64,000 nucleotides of DNA from Anaspis maculata (taxonomy: Eukaryota; Arthropoda; Insecta; Coleoptera; Scraptiidae). The translations under genes and the position numbers were made by a program. The DNA lies in the NCBI GenBank assembly GCA_949128115.1, contig OX421963.1, forward strand, positions 91,521,602 to 91,585,601, written 5' to 3'. The notes below the pieces were generated by a model. It ran no database searches and was not told the origin of the DNA. It saw only the letters and a program-made list of their open reading frames with translations. This document shows positions 35,006-45,815 of this stretch, one piece after another. Position 1 is the stretch's first letter, and every line of letters starts with the position of its first letter.

Positions 35006-35611
35006 TTATGTCACCGATTGTGTAGCTCTGGAAATTTCTTCGGGTGATAATTCATTGTTCGCATGTCTTATTCTCGCGATAAGTTCTTCTTGAGTTCGCA
35101 CAGGTGTCCGGTAGACTGGATCCTTCACTCTCCCCCAAACGTGAAAGTCTAAGGGCGTAAGGTCAGGAGAACGAGGCGGCCAAACTATGGCTCCCCCCGG
35201 CCCAACCCAGCATTGGGGATAGTTCGCATCAAGCCAGTCCCCCACAGCTCTTCCATAATGAGCTGGGGCTCCATCCAGTTGTATCCAACGATTCAGCCTC
35301 AAATCGAGAGGTAAATCCTCCAATGAGATGTTTAGGTTTTCTTGTGAGAACGTCAGAAATAAAGCTGAGTTGAGTCAGGGGGCGGAACAGGATGTGCGGC
35401 TCAATTAGGCGATTTCGACTCCACACCACACGTTCACACTGAATTCGTGTTGGAAAGATCTCGGTCTTGTCAGGTGAGGATTTTCATGTGCCCAAGTGTG
35501 TGTTTTGTGGAAGCTGACCACTCCACGTCTCGTGAAGATCGCAAGGTCCATAAAATCCTGCTCAAAAACCTCGGTTAATTCTCTAGGATCCATCAGCAGT
35601 TCCCATTTCAC
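35006..35611 (-). pseudogene. mariner-like DDE transposase remnant
   Basis: Two frames joined by frameshifts encode the catalytic region. 35405-35611 has FTRRGVVSFHKTHTWAHENP and FSVNVWCG. 35006-35323 has QLDGAPAHYG, then WPPRSPDLTPLDFHVWG, the D-G-A-P-x-H and S-P-D-L-x-P-L-D blocks that carry the second and third catalytic acids of Tc1/mariner-type DDE/D enzymes. The N-terminal helix-turn-helix region is not recognisable. Frameshifts make the gene inactive. Confidence 0.75.
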
Positions 35612-37214
35612 ATAATCATGTCATGTCGTTGTCTTTTCCACATTTTAGGGCCCGTTTTACTCAAAATTCATCTTCTAAATTCCATATTTCCATCCGTTGT
35701 ATCTAGTGTTCGTACAGCAACAAATGTTTTGCCATGTAAACTGTGTGCGAATCATATTTCTAGGTACCGGTCGTGGAGGAGTCCACGACAGCTGGCGGAG
35801 CAGCCGAACTCTTCACTTCCTCGCCGAACTGCTAGACCTGTAGAAGAACTTCGCGGAGATGGCGCCCACACTTTGTATCAGTACCCGTCGCATAGAGCAA
35901 CGCTGCGGCATTCCCCAGGTCAGCACGCAGTGGCCGAGACTCCGTCAGGCTGGGCTTCTTCTGCGGTCGCCCTAGGAATTCACCCACCGCAGTGCTCGTA
36001 GTCTTCATCGCCGATCCCGGATGAGTAATACGTTTTGATCCTAGTTTATTGTTACATTTTATTCATTTACATAACACATTCTTTCCAAATTTGATTGTAT
36101 ACCTACACTGCTCGCCACGTCATCTGATATATTTGTTAATTTGTTCAAATGGCGTTCACCTTTCCCAGCTCAATTTCACATCCATCCTTCTCCAAATCAC
36201 AACCCTCTGCTCTACGCTTCTAGCCGGCAACGAGTCCAGGGCTTGTACCTGGGTGGTGGTCATTAGCGGCCACCCCCCAGCCCTTCTCCCATGGGGAGAA
36301 CCACTCCAACACTACCCTCAGGAGTGGAAAGGTTACGGGTTCAAATCAAAGTTCCACAAGAGCAGCTTTTATTCCTCAAATGCACTGAAATTTCATAATT
36401 TTGCACAAAGTCCCGAAAAAAGTACTAGACACGAAAAAGTTGGAGTAATTTTTACCCCACTTCTTCCCAAGTTACCCCACCCCCGGGTAAATTTCCTTTG
36501 ATTTTTACTCCATGTTATTGAGCATAAAAATTTTTGTTGATGAATCAAATTTCGTCAATTTGCCCAACTAGTTTGGGAGGTAACGAGGGAGGTAATAAAT
36601 AAAAACCATCTTCAGGGGGTTATAGCCGTAGCTTCCTTATAAAACATTTTTTAGCCTATGTTCATGGGTACTTTTTCCTTATTTTTGGTCGTAGAATCGG
36701 CTGGCAAAGTACTGACGCCTAATTATGGGACACCTGTATATGTTGAAGATAAAAACTAAATTAAGCTTGGGAGTTCAAGCCCCAATAACAATTCTTCGAC
36801 TGGTGTCAAAAGCTGACGGTTTTGAATTCTTCTCGATACCAATCAAATTAATGTGAAAGGTATTATCCAGACTGCCTGGGCGCCACACGTGCCGACCAAG
36901 TACCATTTTGAATGGACATTTCTTAGAATCAACGGATCAAGTCAGGTACCGTTTCTGACTAAATCAAGCACGAAGAATACGATTTCGATGACGAAAAACA
37001 CTAGTGTCAACTTATAGCGAGTAATACAATGCCGGCGAACTGCTCCGATAGGAATCGAAACGTCACAACTCATCGAATCAGATTCGAAATCAAACAAATT
37101 CATCAAACAAAAACAATTTTCTTTTCGACAGTGATAATTATTCTAATAAGCAATAGCGATTCCTAAAATTCCTAGTCTGTACAACATGTTTCCTAAAACA
37201 ATTTCCATGTTTGA

Positions 37215-37399
37215 TTAGTGGAATTGTCTGTGTACGTACATGACGTGTCGCTTCAAGGTCGACTTGTGCTTGCACAGGAACTGACAGAACGGGCACTGTT
37301 CGCTCGGCGGTTTGCCGCATTCGATCTTGATGTGCGCCTTCAGGTTCTTCTTATACTTGTACGCCCTGCCGCACCTCAAGCAGACGAACGGGTAATAGG
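37215..37399 (-). CDS. lola: lola-type zinc-finger terminal exon 19
   Basis: Acceptor TTCTTCTAG, phase 1, 61 residues, no in-frame ATG before finger 1. Finger 1: C7-x2-C10-x12-H23-x4-C28, GRAYKYKKNLKAH and ECGKPPSE. Finger 2: C36-x2-C39-x12-H52-x4-H57 with an extra cysteine in QFLCKHKSTLKRH. Tail RQFH, TAA. Its degenerate duplicate lies about 100 bp upstream in transcription order. Confidence 0.88.
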
Positions 37400-37504
37400 C
37401 TAGAAGAAAAGAAGAAAGTCAATTTCATCGAGCAATGGTTGCGCAATTTTTTGAACAACCTATCCGCCAAGTACAAATCAAAACTGTTTGTGAATAATTT
37501 TTCA

Positions 37505-37701
37505 TTACATGCTTTCTTCTACGAAATATTTTCTCCTAATGCAGGTGAATACATCCGAGAAATTTGAATGGGATTCGGAGATCAAAAAGAAAAAAAAGAT
37601 TTCGGCCGTTTTCCGCCATCGATCTGTCGATCTGTGCGCTTTCAACTTTCTTTCGTATCTGTATGCCCTGCCGCATCTCAAGCATACAAACGGGTGATCC
37701 C
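37505..37701 (-). pseudogene. degenerate copy of the neighbouring lola-type exon 19 (one finger, ligand lost)
   Basis: A frame opening after a CCATTTCCAG acceptor in phase 1 encodes FVCLRCGRAY, nearly the same start as exon 19, with C7-x2-C10-x12-H23. The sequence then diverges: position 28, where the fourth ligand cysteine should be, is arginine, and no second finger follows. The frame stays open to a TAA for 65 residues. The plus-strand block GTCAATTTCATC upstream of the acceptor is shared with exon 19 (near 37420 and 37720), supporting local duplication followed by decay. Confidence 0.7.
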
Positions 37702-38017
37702 CTGGAAATGGAAAGAAGTCAATTTCATCATGGAGGACTTATTCTCGAATTTTTGCCGAACACCTATCGTATCAACAAATCAAAACACCCACGTGATTTT
37801 TTGCTACTTCCTATTTATTACGTCAATCTACTGCAAAATAGGTATATACTTTCAAGATTCAGAAGACAGAAGATTGAAGAAAAAAGATATCATAATATGT
37901 AGAAAATTTGTTTTAAACGATAAAAATCTGGTTCTGATTCACAAAAATCTGTTTTTGAGTACAACACAAATCTTGAAAACGTTTTGCTCAAGTACATAAC
38001 ATATAAATTGAAATTTC

Positions 38018-38283
38018 CTATTCGTTCAGGAGATCATCGCCGTTGGGGGGCAACAGGCGGTAGAAAAGGTCGTGGGTGTGTTTCAGGGCGATGTGCTTGG
38101 GCAGGTAGTGCCCCTGCTTGCAGGCGTAAGCGCAGTAAGGGCACTTGAACGAGGGGGCCTGTCCGCATTCCAGTTTCAAGTGTCTCGTCAGCGTGGTCTT
38201 GTGCTTGTAAGTTTTATGGCATTTCGGGCACTTGTGGCCCCCCAGACCGGCCTTGTCCGCGGGATCGAAGACAACGCCGGGAT
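38018..38283 (-). CDS. lola: lola-type zinc-finger terminal exon 18 (longest)
   Basis: Acceptor TTTTTTTCCAG, phase 1, 88 residues, the longest finger exon in the window. An 18-residue N-terminal arm (PGVVFDPADKAGLGGH) precedes finger 1: C19-x2-C22-x12-H35-x4-C40, HKTYKHKTTLTRH and ECGQAPSF. Finger 2: C48-x2-C51-x12-H64-x4-H69 with AYACKQGHYLPKH. A 19-residue acidic tail ends DDLLNE, TAG. HKTYKHK and ACKQ link it to exons 16 and 17. Confidence 0.9.
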
Positions 38284-38344
38284 CTGGAAAAAAAGCACAA
38301 TTAGTCATACACAGTTGAGGGTTGAGAAGAAGAGCCGACACCAA

Positions 38345-38650
38345 TGGTACTTACTACTTTCACTACTTTCACTACCGTCTAAAAAAATGAGGGGGCACAG
38401 TAAGAAACGCTGTTAATTCACAAATTTTTATTGAAAAGGTGGAAAAAACAGGTCAGGTAACGGTCAGGTCAGGTTAGGTCAGGTACGGTCAGGTACGGTC
38501 AGGTACGGTCAGGTCAGTTCAGGCCAGGTACTCACTATATTTACTACCGAATAAAAAAATTGACGGTACACAGTAAGAAACGCTGTTCATTCACGAATTC
38601 CCATCTATTAGGTAAAAAAACAGATCAGGTATCGGTCAGGTAAAGGCATT
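38345..38650. repeat. GGTCAGGTACGGTCA minisatellite inside a tandem 190-bp duplication
   Basis: Two copies of a unit (ACAGTAAGAAACGCTGTT) at about 38395 and 38568 each run into GGTCAGGT-type repeats; the first is expanded to roughly ten imperfect GGTCAGGTAC units (38450-38530). It lies directly upstream of exon 18 in transcription direction. Confidence 0.75.
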
Positions 38651-40380
38651 TATTGGACCGTTTTACAAAATGATGATGATTGAAACTTCAAAGAACGTGT
38701 TTGTGGAGACAGCTTATGACGTGGGCTCAAATGAAGTATTGATTGAACAATATCTCTATCAAAGTTGAGCAACGTTCCACAGGGTCATTATTTGGATGGG
38801 TGGATCCTAAATGTCAACAGCCTATGCTGTTCTTCTCAATTGCCGTTGGTCTTCCTGGGTTAGCGAGCCACGTCGCCAACTACTTGAAACAGGGTTTAAG
38901 TAGTGGTAATTGGGTGCGTAACAACCTTCGGGTCTCCCGGCAAATATTGATCCCGTATGATTTTTCTTATGCTTGATGTAATCAGAACGATACCTCATCC
39001 AATGTATCGATTTTGAGAACTTTCACATGTACCTATTCACCTGAATATTGTCAAATGCAGGTTTCGTGGGGCTGATGACTCACCCTTCATGGCTGCCTTA
39101 AAGACATTTACTTTTAAATGCAAGCCAGGTGGACGGTTGCAGAAGATACAGCAAAATTTTAATGCATTTTATTTAAAACACAGAATTGTTTACACATCGA
39201 CATCCGAGACGAGATGACCTTTCCCGCACACACGTATCGGTTACGCGTACCTTCTACACAAAATATGGTAATTATAATAACCTTAGCCCGTCGAAAAAAG
39301 TCGCAGGCTGCAATTTAAGGTATAAATTGATTGAATCCCGTTCCTCTCTGGGTCCTTTTATAGTACCCGTTCGATCGTCATCCGGTCACACGGATCGTGC
39401 ATTGATCTCTAATCCGCCGATGTTGCAAGGAACATTACAGCGATTCCAGAACCACTGCCGGGGCTCCGTTTCTCGCAGAGTGTGGCTTTGCTACTACGGA
39501 GATACGGACTCGTCTGTTCTTTCCTGCTCATTGGTGCAAGCGACTGCGTCTCTCTCTCTCTCTCTCTCTCTCTTTCTTATTTTGATGGTTCACCTTCGCA
39601 GTGGTGCGTTCTTGTCGGTGCTTTCCTGTCGAGATGTGCTGTTGTTTCCTCTCTACTCTTGCTCCTCCAGTGGTTCGGTTTATCGGTTTAGCCTGGTTAG
39701 TGTCGCGCTATTTTCTCATGGACTCGGCTGAAATTGTGATTGGCTGGTTTTTTCCCGCCTTTATTCGAACAAATTGTTTTATAGATTCTTTGTGTTCATG
39801 TCTCTGTGTCTGTGCCCGGGTTACAATTGTATTTTACCCCGTTCATGACAATATTCTTGGAAATGCAAGACTAGAGACTCTCGAAACCGGTCAGTTTTAT
39901 TGAAGAAAATTACGTGAAAAGAAGTTTTCAGTTCAGTACAAAGTTGAAGTTCACACCAATGTTGATATGTTCACAAGAATGTTATGAGTCGTATGACCGG
40001 CTGCAAGTATTACGGACAGTTTCTCAGATTCTTAGACCAAAAAGTACTTACTTACTATTTTAATTTTTCCAAAAATTTATCATAAATGATACTTTCTTGA
40101 TGAATCTGGCACTTTTCATAAAATCAGGCAGACACTGCTCTATACACATCTCTTAGCATTTTGCACTGCAATTTTTTATCGACTTGCAAAAAGTAATAAT
40201 TTTTAAGCTATTAAACCCATTATAAAGGTTCAGGTTCAGCGTAAGAGAAGGGGTATAAGAGCTCAAATATTTTAATGCATAACTGATATATGTGTACAAT
40301 ATATCGAAGTCTAGCTGAGTAATCGACCTTTTTGTTGTTATAGGTATATTACCGAGTAACTCGACACGTGTAGACATCGC
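38650..40380. other. unassigned inter-exon region with (TC)n microsatellite
   Basis: No zinc-finger codons or conserved domains were recognised. A 181-codon plus-strand frame (39186-39731) spans a pure CT microsatellite (39548-39573) and is probably chance coding. The 38.95-39.9 kb part has a base composition (more GC, CpG-containing) unlike its AT-rich flanks and may be a retroelement LTR or promoter-like sequence, but nothing decisive is visible. Confidence 0.35.
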
Positions 40381-42912
40381 ATGGCGATCCTAACCAGACA
40401 ACGTGACGCGTGGAGAAAAGCGATTAATGCGTTGATTCCGGACCAAAAATCGCCGAATATACACGGAGTGGCATGGAGAACAAAGAGAATTTCGTACAAT
40501 GGAACCGCAAGAGCTGAACTGAATGCCACAAAAAAACTACGCCGACCACACCGGACCGCCGCCCTGTCACATCATATCCGTCCATAAAAAAAGGCAAGAC
40601 GGATACAAATATGAAAACAACATGATACATAACTACCTGCCGATCTGTCATTTTCACATCTGTGACCCAGCGCCCGTATCCTATTCGGCTTGAGCCCGAA
40701 CATACCGGGACGTCGCATCCAAGGACCTCGTGAACCGTGCGTACAAAGAATCTTCCAAGTCATTCACGAGGAGCTAGCAGTCTTCCAGAGAAATCTAGGA
40801 AAGGATTCCTTTCATAGAAGAGCAAACGAGGAGGTAATGCGTTCGCACGTTGAAATAAATGAATTGGAAGAAAAATCGGTTGTAACCCAAAAACTGTGGA
40901 ATGTACACGGGGTGGCATTGAAAACGGAAAGAATTCTGTAAATTCAAACCGCAAATGCCCAAATGCCACAAAAAACTTCGCCGACCACACTGGACCGCCG
41001 CCCTGCCACGTCATATCCGTTCATAAAAAGAGGCAAGACGAATAAAAATATGGAACAACAGGATATACAGGGTGATTCACCACCAAACGGACATAGCTTG
41101 AGGGTAGGTCCAGTTTTTGGATCTGGATAAACCTGGATCTGCTTCTGAAATTTTTCTAACGCTGTTCGTTTCGAAGCTACAGGGTGATTCATGTATTTCG
41201 TAGAACTTTTTGACAAGTTATAACTTTAGAAAAACCCAACAGATTGGTTTGAATTTTTGTAGGTTGATTCCTCTATTGATATCTGATACATTGCTTTATC
41301 AAAGAGTTCAAAATCTCCAGGGCCGGCTTCGAAAAAGATTTTCAAAGCTTTATTCAAATAAGACACTGTATGCATAATATCCAAAATTCATTTTCATATT
41401 CAGAAACTACATATAACATGCTATAAATATCGCAAAAAATTGCTTGGCACCATCAAGCTGTCAAAAGAAAATTGATAATCCTGATGATTTTTGAGGTTAG
41501 GATTTTTTGTAAATTGATATTTTCAAATATTTACAGATGATTAATCATGGCCTCAAATTTCAGTCGTTTCGTCATGAAAATTAAAATGACATTTTTCTCG
41601 TTTCCTCAGTAGTAATTCAAAAAGTTTCAGCCGAATTTTCAAAAAATTATTGTAACGTCCCTCAGCTTCACTTTTACCCCGAATTGGGCTGAAATTAAGG
41701 AACGTATCAAAAAATGTTCGAAAATTCTGCTGAAATTTTTTGTTACTACTGAGAAAACGAGAGAAATGTCATTTTTATTGTTCTGACGGAACGGCTGAAA
41801 TTCAGGGCAATGATAGATCATTTGCAAATATTTGAAAATGATTATTTACAAAAAATCCCAACCTCAAAAACCATTATAATTGTCGAAATTTTCTTGACAG
41901 CTCAATGGTGCCAAGCAATTTTTTTGCGATATTAATAGCAGTTTGATGTAGTTTCCGAATTTGTAAATGAATTTCGGAAAATATGCATATAGAATGTTTA
42001 TCAATTTTTTATTTATTTATTTAATTGTCTTATTTTACGAGGCGGCATTCAGCTATAAGCTGATCTACCATGCAACCTCGGTACAGCACAAAATATCCAT
42101 GGATGAAGCAGGATTCGAACCCACACAGGGCAGCGTGAATGGTTTTGCTTGCCATCACCTGTACCACTCGGCCACCACCGCTCCACCAATGTCCAATGTC
42201 TTTTTTGAGAAAAGCTCCAAAGTTTTTTTTTACAAGGCCGGCCCTGGAAAATTCAAACTGTTTGATAGAGCGATGTGTCAGATATCAATGGAAGAATCAA
42301 CTCACAAAATTTAAACCCAATCCATTCGGTCGTTCTGAAGATACGGCTTGTCATAAAATTCGACAAAAAACATGAATGACCCTGTAAGTTCGAAATAAAC
42401 AGTGTTAGAAAAATTTCAAAGCCAGATCCTGGTTCGCCTGGCAAAACTGGACTTACCCTTAGGCTACAACAACTTTCCGATCTGCTGAACCACACCGGTA
42501 GCATCTGTGATTTCCACATCTGTGACCCAGAGCCCGTATCCTATCCGGCTTCAGCCCGAACATACCTAGACGTTGCATCCAAGGACCTCGTGAGCTACGA
42601 AGAACTGTTCTTAGTCATTCACGAGAAGCTAGAAGTTCTCCAGAGAAATGTAAGGAAGGATTCCTTTCATAGAAGAGCGAACGAGGAGGTAATGCGTTCG
42701 CAAGTTGAAAAATTAAAAAAATTGGAAGAAAAATTGGTTGTAACCCAAAAACTGTGGAATGTACACGAAGTGGCATTGAAAACGGAAAGAATTCCGTAAA
42801 TTCGAACCGCAAAGGCCCAAATGCCACAAAAAAACTACGCCGACCATACTGGACCGCCGCCCTGCCACGTCATATCCGTTCATGAAAAGAGGCAAGACGA
42901 ATGAAAATATGA
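40381..42912. repeat. three copies of a dispersed unit plus an inserted TIR element
   Basis: The unit containing GGAATGTACACGGGGTGGCA and CGCCGACCACACTGGACCGC occurs at about 40440-40620, 40640-41060 and 42480-42912, all in plus orientation. In the last two it includes a coiled-coil-like frame (KDSFHRRANEEVMRS, LEEKLVVTQKLWNVH), intact for about 69 codons only in the 42.6-kb copy. Between copies two and three, 41068-42475 is a separate element beginning ACAGGGTGATTCACC. Its relative at 59.7-61.35 kb has matching inverted ends. Confidence 0.6.
41998..42194 (-). mobile_element. tRNA-derived SINE with 5-bp AATGT target-site duplication
   Basis: On the minus strand the insert opens with a tRNA-Ser/Leu-like head (42186 to 42109): TGGCCGAGTGG matches an A box and GGGTTCGAATCC the B box. 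It ends in a TTTA-rich tail (plus 42003-42030). The flanks carry AATGT on both sides (41993-41997 and 42195-42199), and the uninterrupted host sequence is seen near 61045. It is an insertion into the ACAGGGTGATTC element. Confidence 0.7.
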
Positions 42913-43039
42913 AAGCATACGTACAAGAAAGTAAATCATAACATCTATTGAAGCAAAGAGGAGGGGAGAAGAGCATTTTATCAGTGGGGAAGCCATAGTG
43001 AATGATTAGATAGTTATACTCAAGATCAAACCGGAAGTC

Positions 43040-43470
43040 ATCATAATACCGCGATCACAGAGGTTCAAGAAAGCGCTGATACAGTAATTATTACATTGAG
43101 TGGAAAATTTGCTTCACGTACGGCAGCCGCTACGCTACCTAATATGACCAAGTCAGTAAAACAACTTATAGACGCGACTGAATTGTACTATACACATTTG
43201 GATGATAACAGAAAGCCTTGACGATTAACGTATCAAAGGCAAGATTGAACCAAGATGAGGTTAAAAAGAGTTCATTCTTCAGAAGCAGTTCTCATGGAGG
43301 ACATGAAAAAGCATTTACTAACGCAAACATCCGCGATAACTTTATCCCAAAAGTTGAGTTCGGCAGCGAAACAGGGAGGTAGATCAATTGTTGATTTTGG
43401 CAAATCAATCGAGCAGCTCTATTTAAAACGGTACTTGACAATCCCCACTGAGAGTATTCCTCGTTCAAAG
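43040..43470 (+). pseudogene. decayed LTR-retrotransposon gag-like fragment
   Basis: In frames broken by stops, the plus strand encodes a stretch resembling Gag of gypsy/copia-type elements: a segment with FASRTAAATLPNMTKSV and, after a stop-containing gap, SAAKQGGRSIVDFGKSIEQL, which resembles the K/R-Q-G-x-R-S-V-x-x-F-x-K-x-I-E-x-L block near the end of many Gag capsid regions. No protease, reverse transcriptase or LTR is recognisable nearby. Function is not expected. Confidence 0.5.
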
Positions 43471-43968
43471 TTCGAGTTACGGGTTTTTCATTATCACAGT
43501 CGTATTTCTCATGCTCGATTTGGTCGAAAACAACACGAATGGCGTCTTGAGTACTTTTGCTATAATCGAAATTTGCAAAAATTTTCAGTATGTTTCATTT
43601 GGGTTAGAATAGTATCAAGTCATCTGGTTATCAGCTGTGAGTTTTGAAAGCGAGTCAATTGGCAACTCAAACTGTAGCTTTATCAAAAAAGATTCGAACA
43701 TCAGAATGAAAGGTTGATTTGGGTGAGATGAACTGCACAAGTACTGTTCAAACGTTTTATTTGTGTAAAATTGAAGACTATAGAAAGTTGCTAACGACAA
43801 AAATAATCGGCTCAAAAACGAAGCTTGTTTCTGAAGCTTCGCGTCATTGGAAATTAACAAGAGTTAGTACTTTGTGAACTGGGTGATGTTAATCAAAGCC
43901 GGGACTAAAGCTCACTTTAATAGGCACAATCAGAGGAACCGCCGGCTGTAAACAGGGTCCTTTTGCGC

Positions 43969-44171
43969 CTACTCGCTGTCCCTGGGCACGGCATGTTCCC
44001 GGTGCTTCACGTAAATGTGCCGGTGCAAGCTGGGCTTTTGCTTGCAGGCGTACATGCAATAGGGACACTGGAACGAAGGCGTTTTCCCGCACTCGAACAG
44101 CAAGTGCCGCGACAAGCTCTGCTTGTGCTTGTAGGTCTTGTAGCAGCGGTGACACATGTAAAATTGCGGTT
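43969..44171 (-). CDS. lola: lola-type zinc-finger terminal exon 17
   Basis: Acceptor TTTGTTGTAG, phase 1, 67 residues. Finger 1: C7-x2-C10-x12-H23-x4-C28 with YKTYKHKQSLSRH and ECGKTPSF. Finger 2: C36-x2-C39-x12-H52-x4-H57 with the MYACKQK subfamily signature also seen in exon 18 (AYACKQG). Tail REHAVPRDSE, TAG. The AG and the split codon fit the array phase. Confidence 0.9.
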
Positions 44172-44370
44172 CTACAACAAAAAAACTACTTCAGTACACG
44201 ACAGGGACAGAAGTGAATCAAGCAGGATACCTCGAGGAAACCCCGAGGAAGCCCTCGGGGGAACCGTCGGCGCGAAAACCTTCAACCCATTTAGACTAGG
44301 AAATATCGTTTATTAATTCGAATATAAATAAGTTAGTGAATGTGTGATATACATGCAGTAGACTATTCGG

Positions 44371-44564
44371 TTAGTAGAACCCTCTACATTCGGGGTGCCG
44401 GCGCACGGAATGCGCCTTCAAGTGGTCTTTGCGTTTGCAGACGTAAGGGCAGTAGCTGCAGCGAAACGTCGCCAGCTTGCCGCATTCTTTGGTGATGTGC
44501 CGGTGCAAGCTTTCTCTGTAGCGGTAGGTTTTGTGACACTTGTGGCACATGTGGATTCGACAAC
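44371..44564 (-). CDS. lola: lola-type zinc-finger terminal exon 16
   Basis: Acceptor GTGTTTCAG, phase 1, 64 residues. Finger 1: C7-x2-C10-x12-H23-x4-C28 with HKTYRYRESLHRH and the linker ECGKLATF. Finger 2: C36-x2-C39-x12-H52-x4-H57 with CKRKDHLKAH. Tail PECRGFY, TAA. AATAAA (plus 44309-44314) lies about 57 nt past the stop. It shares HKTY and the VCK/ACK motif with exons 17 and 18, forming a small subfamily. Confidence 0.89.
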
Positions 44565-44953
44565 CTGAAACACACTGAATTAGTAACGGGTTTTTCTTTT
44601 CACTTTTCAATAAATACAAAATTAACAAAAAAGAAACTTGATGAGTTTACAGTTTTTATTTTCTTGTTACACAAATGACTAGTACAGTGCAGCACTTGAC
44701 CTATCTAATCACTAAACAGATCTTAGCCGAGTATATTATTCATAGCTTAAAATAAATGAGATTCAAATTATAGCTCCTAGTAAAGTTACAGCTGCTGGAT
44801 GTCTCACTCTGGAGCGTGGTTCTGGAAGCCACTCATAGAGGTCATTCTATGTATAAACCAAATCGAATCAAATGAATTTATTTTCGGAAAAAATCCAATT
44901 CCAGTCGATTATTGGTGATTAATTCAAATAATTTAAATTGATGTTAAGAACGC

Positions 44954-45229
44954 TTACGGACATGCCGAAAATAGCTCGTAGTTAGCTTTAAACAACGGCG
45001 AAAGAATCACGTTTCTATCTCCTTCAGTGAAAAAGTTACGAGCGTTATCCTTCCGCAAGCATGCAGCGGCCGTGTGCCCCGTGCATTTGCAATCGTAGCA
45101 TTGGCAGTTTTGAACTTTAATAGCGATTGAGACATGCTTGGTTCGCCATCGAGTCTGCAGTTGGAGTACAACACCGTAATGCCTCCTTGCGAGTGGATTC
45201 GAGAACGCGGCTCGACACAAACTGTACAA
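44954..45229 (-). other. open frame with a CCHC zinc knuckle
   Basis: A 91-codon frame contains the knuckle CYDCKCTGHTAAAC at 45059-45100 (C-x2-C-x4-H-x4-C), followed by LRKDNARNFFTEGDRNVILS and LFKANYELF. The post-knuckle part matches the copy at 50244-50423 residue by residue in about half the positions. The frame starts directly after the exon 15 stop, so it lies between exons 15 and 16. Knuckles of this kind occur in retroelement Gag proteins and in CNBP-like RNA-binding proteins; neither parent is recognisable here. Confidence 0.45.
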
Positions 45230-45232
45230 TTC

Positions 45233-45444
45233 TTAGTCCAAGTAAATTCTAAAGGGCGTCTTGACGGGACAGTGGAACTTGATGTGTCTGGTGACGCTCT
45301 GCTTGACGTTCGAAGTGTAAGCGCAGTTCGGGCACTTGAACCCCGGCCGCTTGCCGCACTCGTACTTCAAGTGGCTCGTCAAGTTGCCTTTGTACTTGTA
45401 CGTCCTGCAGCACTGGTGGCAAGCGAACCGCTTGACAGCGAAAT
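45233..45444 (-). CDS. lola: lola-type zinc-finger terminal exon 15
   Basis: Acceptor GTTTTTGTAG, phase 1, 70 residues. Finger 1: C9-x2-C12-x12-H25-x4-C30 with an extra cysteine in CCRTYKYKGNLTSH and the linker ECGKRPGF. Finger 2: C38-x2-C41-x12-H54, then either H58 (x3) or C59 (x4) as last ligand (HIKFHC). Tail PVKTPFRIYLD, TAA. The zinc-knuckle frame 44954-45229 begins only a few bases downstream. Confidence 0.88.
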
Positions 45445-45624
45445 CTACAAAAACCAAGCGTCAGTGTCGCTCTCGCGTCTCGTGTTGGCAGAAATAAACG
45501 GCGCGTTTCGTACAAAACACTTACGAATGTACACTGGTATACATAACATTATATAACATTGTGATAACATTGTATAACTTCAGAAAAAATGGCGGTAGCG
45601 ATTTGAGAATAGCTAGAAGTATGA

Positions 45625-45815
45625 TCAAAAGAATTCTTTGTGGGGCAACCTGGCGGCGCAGCTCTTGGAATGGCGGATCAAGTGGTGCTTGTAGTTGGCC
45701 GCGTATTCGCAGTGGTCGCACTTGAACTGGGCCGGTTTGCCGCAGGCTTGCTTCAAGTGAAACTTGAGGTTGCGCTTGTACTTGTACCATCGCTTGCACT
45801 TGTGGCAAATGTATC
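45625..45815 (-). CDS. lola: lola-type zinc-finger terminal exon 14 (C2HC second finger)
   Basis: Acceptor ATTTTTGCAG, phase 1, 63 residues, no in-frame ATG. Finger 1: C4-x2-C7-x12-H20-x4-C25 with KRWYKYKRNLKFH and the linker ACGKPAQF. Finger 2: C33-x2-C36-x12-H49-x3-C53 (HSKSC), a C2HC variant with short last spacing. Tail AARLPHKEFF, TGA. The acceptor follows within a few residues of the first cysteine, leaving almost no N-terminal arm. Confidence 0.87.

Larger units (their letters stand above)
32744..36740 (-). mobile_element. mariner-like DNA transposon, later interrupted by other elements
   Basis: Outer inverted repeats are recognisable: plus 32746-32785 (ACAGGATGTCCCATAATCAG...) and the reverse complement at 36701-36736 (...CTAATTATGGGACACCTGT), 30 or more matching bases with few differences. 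The ACAGG-TGTCCCA start is typical of mariner-family ends. Transposase remnants lie on the minus strand at 35006-35611. A copia-like fragment and, inside it, a foldback element account for much of the extra length. Plus 36242-36352 also contains a tRNA-like B box (ACGGGTTCAAATC), possibly another SINE. Confidence 0.65.

Noticed and set aside
38450..38530. Possible CRISPR-like array
   Set aside because: Units are contiguous 10-bp repeats without unique spacers; a minisatellite in a eukaryotic genome.
39186..39731. 181-codon plus-strand frame, the longest in the window
   Set aside because: Crosses a pure CT microsatellite (SLSLSLSL) and shows no domain; alternative frames over the same bases are also open.
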